A stretch of DNA of 57,959 bases, taken from Halanaerobiales bacterium (lineage in GTDB: Bacteria; Bacillota; Halanaerobiia; Halanaerobiales; DTU029). A program made the translations under genes and the position numbers. The stretch's first letter is position 1. Every line of letters starts with the position of its first letter. The notes beneath the pieces were generated by a model. The model was not told where the DNA came from. It made no database searches and saw nothing but the letters and a program-made list of their open reading frames with translations. Location: the NCBI GenBank assembly GCA_022360715.1, contig JAKSCG010000053.1, positions 1-57,959 of the forward strand. The letters run 5' to 3'. Shown piece by piece: positions 1-10,734 of the stretch.

Positions 1-44
1 CTTAAACAGAGAAGCCTTTTTCAAAACACTCTAAGTACCTTTAT

Positions 45-725
45 TTAGAAACTATAGCTGATCCCGGCGCTAACCCGGAAACCGCTCAAATCAATTTTGC
101 GTTTTTCAGCTGATATATCTTCAGTCTTATCATCTGCCGTCTCTTCCTTAAGATCAATAGTGGCCATGCGATAACCGACAGAACCCTTGAGCGCGAAACC
201 GTCCTGAAGCGGATACTCGTAGCTCCCGCCCACTAAGAAACCAATACCGTTTCCTTTTACCTCTAATTCATCTACATCAGTCAATACAGTAGTCTTGATG
301 TTATTAACATACTGATAATAGGCAAGGGCCGCACTTACATCAATAAATTCATTTACCTGGTAGACAGCCTCGGCATATGGCCCCAGGATTGATTGGTCCA
401 TTTCTATACTTCCGTCTTTGATAGAAATAGAACCAGAACTAGCAGCTCGGTCAAGGCCAACCCCTAAAGCAATGTTCTCCTGTAAAGGATAACGTAAGCC
501 GGCATAAAAGCCGATCCCATTTGCTAGTTCATCTTTGAGTTTCTTTTCTTCTTCGGTATCATCCTTATCTTCTTTTCCATCTATTGTAGCTTCCAATGCA
601 AAATTATTATAGGTCAACCCACCGACAAAATCAAGCTTCTCCAAATCAAAGGCAAACTTTTCCGCTGAAACACCAAAAGAAAGTACCAAAATAAATAGAC
701 TGGCCAGTATTAATATTTTTCTCAT
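45..725 (-). CDS. small outer-membrane beta-barrel protein (paralogue 1)
   Basis: The protein is about 226 residues: a signal peptide (MRKILILASL, a hydrophobic core, then a VSA cleavage site), alternating beta-strand segments rich in Gly and aromatics (VGGLTYNNF, GFYAGLRYPL, GPYAEAVYQV), and a C-terminal GISYSF ending in Phe, the usual signal for outer-membrane insertion. The start was chosen at 725 because a GGGAGG SD lies 7 bases upstream; longer in-frame extensions have no SD. It is a paralogue of the neighbour at 1053-1610, sharing the pattern GxGFYxGxR...LAxGxGxD...GPYAExVxxxNE. Transcription is probably from the sigma-H-type promoter at 779-805. The family has no known enzymatic role; pore or structural protein are both possible. 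That it is a barrel is likely; its function is unknown. Confidence 0.75.
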   Translation of the reverse strand: MRKILILASLFILVLSFGVSAEKFAFDLEKLDFVGGLTYNNFALEATIDGKEDKDDTEEEKKLKDELANGIGFYAGLRYPLQENIALGVGLDRAASSGSISIKDGSIEMDQSILGPYAEAVYQVNEFIDVSAALAYYQYVNNIKTTVLTDVDELEVKGNGIGFLVGGSYEYPLQDGFALKGSVGYRMATIDLKEETADDKTEDISAEKRKIDLSGFRVSAGISYSF

Positions 726-778
726 AAACATTCCTCCCATAACCAAAATCTTTTTGGTTTTTATATTCTTAAATAAAA

Positions 779-805
779 ATATTCTACAAAGAATAAATAT
801 TTCCT
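779..805 (-). promoter_or_regulatory. sigma-H-type promoter of outer-membrane gene 1
   Basis: On the minus strand GCAGGAAAT (AGGAAAT at 805-799) is followed after exactly 14 bases by GAATAT (784-779), preceded by GTA. This fits the published Bacillus sigma-H consensus (RnAGGAwWW, 11-12 bases, RnnGAATww). The same element with the same gap occurs upstream of the paralogue (1647-1673) and four further genes in the window. Confidence 0.65.
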
Positions 806-848
806 GCATATTTCTTAAAAATAATACTTATTTACCATTGTCCCCCGG

Positions 849-955
849 CTATAATCCGGCTCTGTCCATAGAATTAATAAATCTATATTTATTCAGGCCT
901 GATTTACCCATGGTCTCCTTCATGATCTGACCGATCAGGAAAGACGAGCGCGTTG
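849..955 (-). pseudogene. remnant of a gatB 3' end
   Basis: Minus-strand translation reads SSFLIGQIMKETMGKSG before a TAG stop at 849-851, against [18 protein letters not shown] at the C-terminus of the intact GatB (1757-3205). About a dozen residues are nearly identical and DNA identity is high around 911-940. There is no start codon, no SD and no upstream GatB sequence, so this is a fragment. It sits upstream of outer-membrane gene 1 at about the distance that the true gatB end sits upstream of outer-membrane gene 2, which suggests a tandem duplication that carried the gatB tail along. Confidence 0.8.
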
Positions 956-963
956 ATAATTCT

Positions 964-997
964 TTTATAAAAAAACTCCTATATTGTTATAGGAGTT
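964..997 (-). terminator. Rho-independent terminator of outer-membrane gene 2
   Basis: A perfect 10-bp inverted repeat (AACTCCTATA / TATAGGAGTT, 974-983 and 988-997, 4-base loop) is followed on the minus strand by a run of seven T. It lies about 56 bases past the stop of the gene at 1053-1610. Confidence 0.85.
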
Positions 998-1052
998 CTT
1001 AGATATTTATATTAAAAAATATAAATATTATTCGATCTATTTATCTCTTAAC

Positions 1053-1610
1053 TTAAAAAAGCAGAGCAATACCGCCATTAATTCTGAAACCACTAAAATT
1101 TATTTTATCGTTATACTCGTCTTCAATTGTTAAAAGCCGATAATCAACCCCACCGGATAAAGCGATACTTTCCTGTAAGGGATAAGTCAAACACGCACCA
1201 AACAAAAAACCTAATCCGGTTTCTTTCTGGGAGGTATAAAAAATTTTTTCTTTAACTTCCCAATTATAAAAAGCTAATCCACCTTTAAAATGTATGTACT
1301 CATTAGCCCGAAAAACCATTTCTGCATATGGACCGGCTATACTAAACTCAACCAATTGATCTTCTGAACCGGTTTTATCATAACCCCCACCCAAGGCTAA
1401 ATTATCACTAAACCAAAACCTGCCGCCCACATAGAATCCTGTACCACTTGTTAAATCATCCCGCATTTCATCTTGAGTACCATCTGCATAGTCGATAGTC
1501 CCATCAAAAGTATTAAAAGTTAAACCACCAATTAAATCTAAACCCTGGGCCATCGTTCCAATAGAAAACAATAAAACAAAAACAAACATCATAGTCAATA
1601 TCTTTTTCAC
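1053..1610 (-). CDS. small outer-membrane beta-barrel protein (paralogue 2)
   Basis: About 185 residues beginning at a GTG (1610) that lies 8 bases after a GGAGG SD; the in-frame ATG at 1625 overlaps that SD and is rejected. The protein has an N-terminal signal peptide ending TMAQ, Gly/aromatic strand segments (LIGGLTFNTF, GFYVGGRFWF, GPYAEMVFRA) and a C-terminal ALLF ending in Phe. It is clearly paralogous to the protein at 45-725, though shorter, mainly by loss of an acidic loop. It lies between gatB (147 bases upstream) and a strong terminator. Its promoter is probably the sigma-H-type element at 1647-1673. Function beyond outer-membrane barrel is not recognisable. Confidence 0.75.
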   Translation of the reverse strand: MKKILTMMFVFVLLFSIGTMAQGLDLIGGLTFNTFDGTIDYADGTQDEMRDDLTSGTGFYVGGRFWFSDNLALGGGYDKTGSEDQLVEFSIAGPYAEMVFRANEYIHFKGGLAFYNWEVKEKIFYTSQKETGLGFLFGACLTYPLQESIALSGGVDYRLLTIEDEYNDKINFSGFRINGGIALLF

Positions 1611-1646
1611 AGTAGATACCTCCATTTTAAGTTTATTTTATGCTTT

Positions 1647-1673
1647 ATATTCTACAAAAATTTGATAAATCCT
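1647..1673 (-). promoter_or_regulatory. sigma-H-type promoter of outer-membrane gene 2
   Basis: Minus strand: GCAGGATTT (AGGATTT at 1673-1667), 14 bases, then GAATAT (1652-1647). The context ATATGCAGGA...TTTGTAGAATAT is shared with the promoter of the paralogue, so the duplicated unit probably included the promoter. Confidence 0.65.
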
Positions 1674-1756
1674 GCATATTTTTAAACAAAATCTCAAATT
1701 TCACATGATACTGAAGTCAAAATTTACTTCAGATTACTGACCATTGACATCAACAC

Positions 1757-3205
1757 TTATCCAGTCTCGATCTTCTCCCGGATTAATTTGTTTACCAGCC
1801 CGGGGTTGGCCTTCCCCCTGGTCTCCTTCATGATCTGGCCGACCAGAAAGCCGATCGCCTGGTCTTTACCATTTCTGATATCGGCGACAACCGCCGGATG
1901 AGCGGCAATAACCCGACTGACAAGCTGGTCTAATTGCCCCTGGTCACTGATCTGTTTCAAGCCCTTTTCCTCAACAATTGCGGCCGGGTCTTTCCCGGTT
2001 TTAAAGCTCTCTGCAAAAACGGTTTTAGCCAGCTTGCTGCTAATCGTTCCCTCATCAATTAACTGTAACAATTCAGCCAACAATTGCCCGGTAATTTTAG
2101 CCTGTTCAACCGTAATCCCTGCTTCTTTCAGGAGGCGGAGGAATTCCCCCATCATCCAGTTGCTGATTGCTTTGGGTTCATGATAAGCCCTTACCCCTTC
2201 CTCAAAGAAGTCAGCCAAGGCCCTGGAAGCGGTCAATACTCCCGCATCATACTCGGGCAGGCCATACTGGTCGATAAAGCGTTCCTTTTTCTCCCGGGGG
2301 AGTTCAGGGAGATTACTCCTGATCTGTTCGATCCAGGAATGATCAACCTCCAGGGGAAGCAGGTCCGGCTCGGGGAAATAACGATAATCATGGGCTTCCT
2401 CTTTTTCGCGCATTGAGATCGTTTGGGCCAGATTATCATCCCAGGTCCTGGTCTCCTGAACTACCTTTTTCCCCTGTTCCAGTAAAGATCTTTGCCTGGT
2501 TATTTCATAATGGAGAGCCTTTTCAACTGCTTTAAAGGAGTTCATGTTCTTCAGCTCTGTTTTGGTCCCAAATTCTTTTTGCCCGAGGGGTCGGAGTGAA
2601 ACATTGGCATCACAGCGCAAAGAACCTTCCTCCATATTACAATCAGAAACACCCAGATACTGCAGAATCTGTTTCAACTGATTCAAATATTCCCGAGTTT
2701 CAGCCGGACTGCGCAGGTCGGGTTCACTGACAATCTCGATCAATGGCACCCCGGTCCGGTTATAATCAACCAGGCTACCGGTCGAACAATCAATACTGCC
2801 CTCATGATTAAGTTTACCGGCATCCTCTTCCATATGGATTCTGGTTATGCCGATCCTTTTCCGACCGGCCGCCGTTTCAATCTCAATATAGCCATTCTGA
2901 CAGATAGGCCGGTCAAACTGGGAGATCTGATAGGCTTTTGGTAGATCGGGATAAAAGTAATTTTTCCGATCAAATTTACTGTGCCGGCTGAGCTCACAAT
3001 TGAGGGCCAGGCCGGCCATCAATGCATAATCAACCACTTTTTTGTTTAAGACCGGCAAAGTGCCGGGCAGACCCAGGCAGATCGGACAGATCTGACTGTT
3101 TGCTTCTCCCCCGAATTCCGTGCTACAGCCACAGAAAATCTTGGAGACAGTCGCCAGTTGGGCATGAACTTCCAATCCAATTACAACTTCATATTCCATC
3201 CTCAT
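1757..3205 (-). CDS. gatB: aspartyl/glutamyl-tRNA amidotransferase subunit B
   Basis: GatB of the GatCAB amidotransferase, which converts Glu-tRNA(Gln) (and Asp-tRNA(Asn)) to the amidated form in organisms lacking the cognate synthetase. The 482 residues are full length: the N-terminal [10 protein letters not shown], the CGC...CPICLG zinc cysteines near residues 25-45, the kinase-like cradle with HMEEDAGKL and [12 protein letters not shown], and the helical YqeY-like tail ending [17 protein letters not shown]. The ATG overlaps the gatA stop (ATGA), so translation is coupled. It is the last gene of ligA-gatC-gatA-gatB. Its 3' end has been partly duplicated at 849-955. Confidence 0.97.
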   Translation of the reverse strand: MRMEYEVVIGLEVHAQLATVSKIFCGCSTEFGGEANSQICPICLGLPGTLPVLNKKVVDYALMAGLALNCELSRHSKFDRKNYFYPDLPKAYQISQFDRPICQNGYIEIETAAGRKRIGITRIHMEEDAGKLNHEGSIDCSTGSLVDYNRTGVPLIEIVSEPDLRSPAETREYLNQLKQILQYLGVSDCNMEEGSLRCDANVSLRPLGQKEFGTKTELKNMNSFKAVEKALHYEITRQRSLLEQGKKVVQETRTWDDNLAQTISMREKEEAHDYRYFPEPDLLPLEVDHSWIEQIRSNLPELPREKKERFIDQYGLPEYDAGVLTASRALADFFEEGVRAYHEPKAISNWMMGEFLRLLKEAGITVEQAKITGQLLAELLQLIDEGTISSKLAKTVFAESFKTGKDPAAIVEEKGLKQISDQGQLDQLVSRVIAAHPAVVADIRNGKDQAIGFLVGQIMKETRGKANPGLVNKLIREKIETG

Positions 3206-4647
3206 TCTGCTCCCCCCACTTCTGCCGGTTGCTCCTTGAAGGCCAATAGTTGTTCCAGGGTATAAGCAGCTTGCAGGATCTTGCCTTCGGCGAAATGGCC
3301 CCCCATCATCTGCAACCCGATCGGCAGTCCTTTACTATCTAACCCACAGGGGAGGGAAATAGCCGGAATACCAGCAATATTAACCGGCACTGTAAAAATA
3401 TCAGCCTGATACATATCAATAGGATCGCTCATCTCCCCAAACTTAAAGGCTGTAGTAGGAGTAGTCGGAGAAATTAGCAGATCATACTCCTTAAATAGCT
3501 GATCAAAGTCCTCTTTGATCAAAGTTCTGGCCTGCTGGGCTTTTAAATAATAAGCATCATAATAGCCGGAACTCAAGGCGTAAGTACCCAGCATAATCCT
3601 TCTTTTGACCTCATCTCCAAAACCCTGACTCCTGGTCGAGGTAAACATCTCACTCAGCTTAGCGTTCTGTTTACTCCGGTAGCCATATCTGACCCCATCG
3701 TAACGGGCCAGATTGGAACTGGCCTCCGCCGGTGCAATAATATAATAGGCCGCCAGGGCAAAATCGGCACTGGGTAAACTGACCTCTTCCACCCGGGCTC
3801 CTGCTTGTTCCAGTCTTTGCACAGCAGCCAGCACACTCGTTTTTACTTCCTGGTCAAAATCCATTGAAAAATATTCGCGGGGTAAGCCGATCCTCATTCC
3901 CTGAACACCCTCTTTAATAAATTGAGTATAATCAGGCTGCGGACGGTCCACCGATGTCGAATCAAGCGGATCATGACCACAGATCGCGTTTAAGAGTAGT
4001 GCCGCATCCGCTACGTCTTTAGTAATTGGACCGATCTGGTCCAGCGAGGAAGCAAAGGCAACCAGTCCGTACCGCGAGACATTACCATAAGTTGGCTTAA
4101 GCCCGACAACCCCGCAAAAAGCGGCCGGTTGACGGATTGAGCCCCCGGTATCAGAGCCCAGGGCTCCGGCTGCTGCTCCTGCTGCTACCGCAGCCGCCGA
4201 ACCACCACTGGAACCACCTGGAACACACTCCAGGTTCCAGGGGTTACGGGTCGGATATAGCCCCGAATTCTCGGTTGAAGAACCCATGGCAAACTCGTCC
4301 AGATTGGTCTTGCCGAGGATAATGGCACCGGCCTGATTTAAGCGGTTAACGACCGTAGCATCATAGGGTGGAACATAGTTAGCCAGCAACCGGGAAGAAC
4401 AGGTAGTTTTAATGCCGGCGGTCGATATATTATCTTTAATCGCTAACGGAACCCCGGCCAACGGACCGGAAAGGGGTTCACTGGCTCTGACCCCGGCCTG
4501 TTCTTCAGTCAGAGTAATATAAGCCTTGACCCGCTCTTCCACCTCGTTAATCCGACGGTAGAAAGCGGCCAGGACCTCCGCCGGACTAACTTCTTGCCGG
4601 TCAATTTTGTCTCTTAATTGATGTATTGGTAACTCATATAGATGCAA
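3202..4647 (-). CDS. gatA: glutamyl-tRNA amidotransferase subunit A
   Basis: The amidase subunit of GatCAB, which releases ammonia from glutamine for transfer to the misacylated tRNA. The amidase-signature catalytic Lys (GVPLAIKDN) and the Ser-cisSer pair ([10 protein letters not shown] and [11 protein letters not shown]) are all present. A TTG at 4647 is chosen because AAGGAGG lies 8 bases upstream and the protein then begins near the family's usual [10 protein letters not shown]; a TTG at 4671 would lie before this SD. Length is then 481 residues, normal for GatA. It follows gatC by about 24 bases and overlaps gatB by 4. Confidence 0.97.
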   Translation of the reverse strand: MHLYELPIHQLRDKIDRQEVSPAEVLAAFYRRINEVEERVKAYITLTEEQAGVRASEPLSGPLAGVPLAIKDNISTAGIKTTCSSRLLANYVPPYDATVVNRLNQAGAIILGKTNLDEFAMGSSTENSGLYPTRNPWNLECVPGGSSGGSAAAVAAGAAAGALGSDTGGSIRQPAAFCGVVGLKPTYGNVSRYGLVAFASSLDQIGPITKDVADAALLLNAICGHDPLDSTSVDRPQPDYTQFIKEGVQGMRIGLPREYFSMDFDQEVKTSVLAAVQRLEQAGARVEEVSLPSADFALAAYYIIAPAEASSNLARYDGVRYGYRSKQNAKLSEMFTSTRSQGFGDEVKRRIMLGTYALSSGYYDAYYLKAQQARTLIKEDFDQLFKEYDLLISPTTPTTAFKFGEMSDPIDMYQADIFTVPVNIAGIPAISLPCGLDSKGLPIGLQMMGGHFAEGKILQAAYTLEQLLAFKEQPAEVGGAE

Positions 4648-4671
4648 GCTTATTACCTCCTTAAATAACAA

Positions 4672-4956
4672 TTACCCGATAATCGGTGGGACGCGGAACT
4701 GTCCTTCCCTTTGGTCCGGAGCATTGGCCAGGGCTTTTTCCCGGCTAATCGAAGTGGCAATCCGGTCTTCTCTGAATACATTTTTCATCGGAACAGTATA
4801 GGCAGTCGCTTCAACCCCTTCTGTCTCCAGTTGACTTAACTGATCAATATAGTCCAGAATAGCGCCCAACTGATTGGTAAAAACCTCTTTATCTTGCTCA
4901 TCAATTTCCAGATGAGCAAGTCTGGCGATATACTCTACATCTTTTTTGCTAATCAA
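4672..4956 (-). CDS. gatC: glutamyl-tRNA amidotransferase subunit C
   Basis: The small 94-residue GatC that wraps around GatA and GatB and stabilises the complex. Family features are the N-terminal ISKKDVEYIARLAHLEI, the mid LDYIDQLSQL and the C-terminal FRVPPIIG. The start is a TTG with a GGGGTG-type SD. It lies 25 bases after ligA, the usual ligA-gatCAB arrangement in clostridia. Confidence 0.96.
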   Translation of the reverse strand: MISKKDVEYIARLAHLEIDEQDKEVFTNQLGAILDYIDQLSQLETEGVEATAYTVPMKNVFREDRIATSISREKALANAPDQREGQFRVPPIIG

Positions 4957-4981
4957 TGCTCACACCCCTTTTTAGTTATTT

Positions 4982-7009
<2,028 letters not shown>

Positions 7010-7029
7010 CTAATTTTAGTTTAATTTTA

Positions 7030-7058
7030 ATTATACGTTTATTATTTAACAAAGTCAA
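7030..7058 (-). promoter_or_regulatory. sigma-A promoter of ligA-gatCAB
   Basis: Minus strand TTGACT (7058-7053), 17-base spacer, TATAAT (7035-7030), about 55 bases before the chosen ligA start. This suggests ligA-gatCAB is transcribed separately from pcrA. Confidence 0.75.
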
Positions 7059-7143
7059 GCTAATTACCCACCACACCAGCTTTCACTTAAAGAACGAAAA
7101 AAAGTTAATTATAAATAAAGGAATTATTAACGGGAAACTAATC

Positions 7144-9318
7144 TTAAACCCGCTGAATGGGGGCATACTCGGCCAGCAGGGTTTTCGGATTACCCCGGGC
7201 AAATTTAATTTTCAGCTCAAGACCCTTATTCTCATTGACCGCGATAATCGTACCGATCCCCCATTTCGGATGGAGGATTTTCTGACCGGGCTGATAGTTA
7301 TACTGGGGCTGATCATTGTTTTTATCCCCACCAGGAGCCGGGGTTCCGCTCTGTTCCTCTCCCGGACGAGCAGTAACTCCTTCCGGTTGTTCTTCCTCAA
7401 GTAACAGCTCTTGTGGGATCTCCTCCAGAAAACGGGATGGTAAGTTGATCTGTTGTTCGCCAAAACGCATCCGCTCCCGGGCCAGAGTTAAATAAAGCTC
7501 ATCCATAGCGCGGGTAATCCCTACATAACAGAGCCGCCTTTCTTCCTCCAGTCCTTCTGTTTCCATTAAAGAATTGACATGGGGGAAGATTCCTTCTTCC
7601 ATCCCGACCATAAAAACTACCGGAAATTCGAGACCCTTTGCCGCATGAAGGGTCATTAAAGTTACAAACTGTTCACTATCTTCCAGTGTATCCAGGTCGG
7701 ATAATAATGAAACCTCTTCCAGAAAACCGGCCAGGGTGTTGTTTTCCCCGCTTTTCAGGAATTCCTGAATAACCGAAAATAGCTCCTGAATATTTTCCAG
7801 CCGGGCTTTTTCTTTAATACCGCCAGCCTGCTCCAATTCAGCCACATAACCGGTCTCCTTCAGGATCTTCTCTGTTAACCGATCAATCGTCAAGTTCTGC
7901 GCATCCTCTCTGAACCCAGCGATCATCAGGAAGAAATTAAGAAGCTTTGTCCGGTAACTCGCACTCAGTGAAGCAATCTCTCCGGCCTTTAATCCGGCCT
8001 CCTCAAGGCTGAGACCGTTTTGCTCGGCATATTGTTGTAGTTTAGCAATAGTCCCGGCACCGATCCCCCGCTTTGGTTTATTGATAATCCGCAGCAAGCT
8101 GATCTGATCAGCCGGATTATAGATTACCCGCAGGTAAGCGATCGTATCTTTGATCTCGAGACGGTCATAAAAGCGAAGACCGCCGATAATCTGGTAAGGA
8201 ATAGCATATTTAAGGAAAAACTCTTCCAAAGCTCTCGATTGTGCATTGGTTCGATAGAGCACAGCAGTATCGCCGTACTGATAGCCGGCTGAGCTTAAAT
8301 CCCGGATCTTACGGCAGATATAGGCGGCTTCATCCTTTTCATTATAGGCCAGATAAAGGTTGATATCCTTCCCTGCTCCCCGGTCTGTCCATAACTTTTT
8401 GTCCTTGCGGGATAGGTTATTACTGATTATGCTGTCGGCCGCCTGTAGGATCTTTTCCCGGGAACGGTAATTCTGCTCCAATTTGATCACCTGGCTATCC
8501 GGATAGTCACTCTCAAAATTTAAGATATTACGGATATCAGCCCCCCGGAAACCATAAATCCCCTGATCAGGATCACCGACCACACAGATATTCCGGTAGT
8601 TAGCAGCCAGCAACTGTACTAACTGATATTGAGCCGTATTGACATCCTGATATTCATCGACCGAGATGTACTGGAAGCGGTTCTGATAATACTCCAAAAC
8701 CAGGGGATTGTCCCGGAAAAGTTCTACGGTCTTCATAATCAGGTCGTCAAAATCAAGGGCGTTGTTTTCCTTTAATTTCTGCTGATAAAGGGTATAAGCC
8801 CGGGCCGTGATCTCCATAAAAAAGTCTCCTACCCGGGAAGTATAAGTCTCTGGGGTGACCAGTTCATTCTTAACCCGGCTGATTTCGGCCAGCACCGCTG
8901 CCGGGTTGGTTTTTTTTAGATCAAAATTTAATTCCAGCAAAACCTGTTTAATCAGCTGCCGTTGGTCGGCGGTATCATAAATTACAAAGTTAGAGCCATA
9001 CCCTATTTTCCCGCCCTCTTTTCTCAATACCCGGACACAGAAAGAATGGAAAGTGCTGACCCAGACACTCCCTTCCAGTCGACCGAGCAGACTTTGCACC
9101 CGTTCTTTCATTTCACCGGCGGCTTTATTGGTAAAAGTAACCGCCAGAATATTAAATGGTGAAACATGGTAGTATTCAATCAAATAAGCAATTCTTCTGG
9201 TCAAAACCCTGGTTTTTCCACTCCCCGCTCCGGCCAGGATCAACAGGGGTCCCTCTTTATGTTGGACGGCTTTCTTCTGTTGAGGGTTTAAACCCTCTAA
9301 AATCTTTTCTCCATACAA
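7144..9318 (-). CDS. pcrA: ATP-dependent 3'-5' DNA helicase PcrA/UvrD
   Basis: A superfamily 1A helicase acting in nucleotide excision repair and removal of recombinases. Motifs in order: Q motif (LNPQQKKAV), Walker A (AGAGSGKT), Ia (AVTFTNKAAGEM), Walker B (DEYQD), III (GDPDQGIYGFRGAD), IV (LEQNYRS), V (TLHAAKGLEFPVVF) and VI (YVGITRA). A C-terminal Tudor-like tail (LHPKWGIGTI) is typical of PcrA and binds RNA polymerase in characterised relatives. The start is a TTG with GGGAG 9 bases upstream; 724 residues is normal. It lies 23 bases downstream of the GIY-YIG-like gene. No clear terminator was seen after it. Confidence 0.97.
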   Translation of the reverse strand: MYGEKILEGLNPQQKKAVQHKEGPLLILAGAGSGKTRVLTRRIAYLIEYYHVSPFNILAVTFTNKAAGEMKERVQSLLGRLEGSVWVSTFHSFCVRVLRKEGGKIGYGSNFVIYDTADQRQLIKQVLLELNFDLKKTNPAAVLAEISRVKNELVTPETYTSRVGDFFMEITARAYTLYQQKLKENNALDFDDLIMKTVELFRDNPLVLEYYQNRFQYISVDEYQDVNTAQYQLVQLLAANYRNICVVGDPDQGIYGFRGADIRNILNFESDYPDSQVIKLEQNYRSREKILQAADSIISNNLSRKDKKLWTDRGAGKDINLYLAYNEKDEAAYICRKIRDLSSAGYQYGDTAVLYRTNAQSRALEEFFLKYAIPYQIIGGLRFYDRLEIKDTIAYLRVIYNPADQISLLRIINKPKRGIGAGTIAKLQQYAEQNGLSLEEAGLKAGEIASLSASYRTKLLNFFLMIAGFREDAQNLTIDRLTEKILKETGYVAELEQAGGIKEKARLENIQELFSVIQEFLKSGENNTLAGFLEEVSLLSDLDTLEDSEQFVTLMTLHAAKGLEFPVVFMVGMEEGIFPHVNSLMETEGLEEERRLCYVGITRAMDELYLTLARERMRFGEQQINLPSRFLEEIPQELLLEEEQPEGVTARPGEEQSGTPAPGGDKNNDQPQYNYQPGQKILHPKWGIGTIIAVNENKGLELKIKFARGNPKTLLAEYAPIQRV

Positions 9319-9341
9319 GCTTATTCACTCCCGCTCTGCCC

Positions 9342-9758
9342 TTATTTACTAAAGTAATCCTTAGCAGGCAACTCTTTTTCTTTTAACCGTTTATTAAAGT
9401 ATAAAAGGTGGGTTTGACAACTACAGTCACTGGCCCCAAACCCGGGGATAATCATCACTCCGTTTAACCGGTCGTGCAGATAGGCCGCCAGTCGACATTC
9501 TCCTTCCCGGGCTACTTGCCAGGTATGAATCTGAAGTACTTCAGCCCGCTCCAGCAAGTAATCAATATGCCAGTGCCTCTTCTTTTTCTTACGACAATGC
9601 CGGGCTAGCCTGCTTTGCATATTTTTCTGGGCTGAACCGGTATAACAATAAAAACCGGCCGGACAAAGGAAAAAACCCTTTTTACCGATTTTAATTCTTG
9701 CCTCTTCTTTCAGTAATATCTCCAACAGATAAACCCCGGAATTGTTTTCCTGTAACAT
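9342..9758 (-). CDS. DUF123 / GIY-YIG-like nuclease-fold protein
   Basis: 138 residues matching the DUF123 family, a GIY-YIG-like fold found alone in many anaerobes. Diagnostic stretches are VYLLEILL, AGFYCYTGSA, SRLARHCRKKKKRHWHIDYLL, the conserved ECRLAA and PGFGASDCSCQTHLLYF. The ATG at 9758 has a GGGGAG SD 7 bases upstream; longer starts have none. It directly precedes pcrA and may be cotranscribed, which fits a nucleic-acid role, but no activity is established from the sequence. Confidence 0.85.
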   Translation of the reverse strand: MLQENNSGVYLLEILLKEEARIKIGKKGFFLCPAGFYCYTGSAQKNMQSRLARHCRKKKKRHWHIDYLLERAEVLQIHTWQVAREGECRLAAYLHDRLNGVMIIPGFGASDCSCQTHLLYFNKRLKEKELPAKDYFSK

Positions 9759-9853
9759 GCTCTTTCTCCCCATCAAGGCAGACCTTTTTCCTGACTGCAC
9801 CCTTTTTCTTTTTCCACATACAATATTATAACAAAAAAAGGGGGGTTTTTAAA

Positions 9854-10390
9854 TTGCGATTTATCAATCTTAATTTCACCAATTTGCTCGTCACTACTAC
9901 CGGATTATATCTGCTAACCAGAAATCTGTTCCTGTTGCGCACTGATCCGTTTTTGCTTTACATAGGTTTGCTTTTGCTCCTGTTCTTTTACTTTAAAAAT
10001 CGGCTAATCTCACTACTTATTTTAGGGATGGTTATGGTGGGAGTCGGAGTCGGCCAGATTTTAATCGCTAACCAATTAACCATGGGCTTAAGCCAAGAAT
10101 TAATTATTTCAATCATGATCGGTTTGGCTCTGATCGGCATCTTTATCCTTAATCCCTATTTAAGAAATAGCGCTCAGCCGGCCGGTAACCACGATTATTG
10201 GCCGCTGTTCCTGGGCTTAATTGTCGTCATGGCCAGCCTGGTTTATCAACAAGGTCTGCAAGAATATTGTTGGCAGTACATCCAGACTTACTGGCCATTA
10301 ATCTTACCATGCCTGGCCTTTATTCCGTCCAAAACCCTTAAATCGAAAAAAAATAAAACCGAGATAAAAGCAAAAAATAATTTAGAATAA
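9854..10390 (+). CDS. multi-pass membrane protein of unknown function
   Basis: 178 residues starting at a TTG 8 bases after GGGGGG; an upstream in-frame ATG at 9698 would overlap the divergent DUF123 gene and has no SD. Five or six hydrophobic segments are visible (LLVTTTGLYLL; LLYIGLLLLLFFYF; LLILGMVMVGVGVGQIL; IISIMIGLALIGIFIL; PLFLGLIVVMASLVY; LILPCLAFI), followed by a basic Lys-rich tail. The layout resembles small LiaI/LiaF-like envelope proteins, but I see no specific motif and assign no function. Confidence 0.75.
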   Translation: MRFINLNFTNLLVTTTGLYLLTRNLFLLRTDPFLLYIGLLLLLFFYFKNRLISLLILGMVMVGVGVGQILIANQLTMGLSQELIISIMIGLALIGIFILNPYLRNSAQPAGNHDYWPLFLGLIVVMASLVYQQGLQEYCWQYIQTYWPLILPCLAFIPSKTLKSKKNKTEIKAKNNLE

Positions 10391-10463
10391 ATTCCCATCA
10401 TGAAAATGGATAAAATTCCAGATAATAAATAATGTAAAAAATACTAGAAAGGCAGTGAAAATA

Positions 10464-10724
10464 ATGGAACAAAATACCTATCGACCAAACCAACAAACGA
10501 TGCAGCAACCACCAGCTATTTTGACCGGCAAGGACCTGGATTACTTAAAAGATGCCATGTCCTGGGAATTACTGGTGATGAAAAAGTGTCGACACTTTGC
10601 GCAGGAATGTAGTGATGGTGAAATAAGACAGGCAATTGACCGGGCTGGCCGGATGCATGAAAAACACTTTAAAATATTACTCAAACACGTTGATCCCAAT
10701 CAAACACCGGGAAAAACTCATTAG
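10464..10724 (+). CDS. CotF-like spore coat protein (single domain)
   Basis: 86 residues. After a Gln-rich N-terminus the core (LTGKDLDYLKDAMSWELLVM, then HEKHFKILLKHV) resembles the ferritin-like helical CotF/YhcQ family of spore coat proteins. The ATG at 10464 is preferred over the GTG at 10455 because AAAGG sits 11 rather than 2 bases away. Its stop overlaps the SD of the following CotF-like gene, so the two are probably cotranscribed. A sporulation role is inferred from the family. Confidence 0.7.
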   Translation: MEQNTYRPNQQTMQQPPAILTGKDLDYLKDAMSWELLVMKKCRHFAQECSDGEIRQAIDRAGRMHEKHFKILLKHVDPNQTPGKTH

Positions 10725-10734
10725 GAGGGTTATT

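Noticed and set aside
1-1760. Insertion sequence or prophage as the reason for the duplicated gatB tail
   Set aside because: No transposase, terminal inverted repeats or target-site duplications seen around the fragment; tandem duplication explains it better.
7036-7060. Possible Rex-like inverted repeat in the ligA promoter spacer
   Set aside because: At least three mismatches to the consensus in a naturally AT-rich spacer, and ligA is not an expected Rex target.
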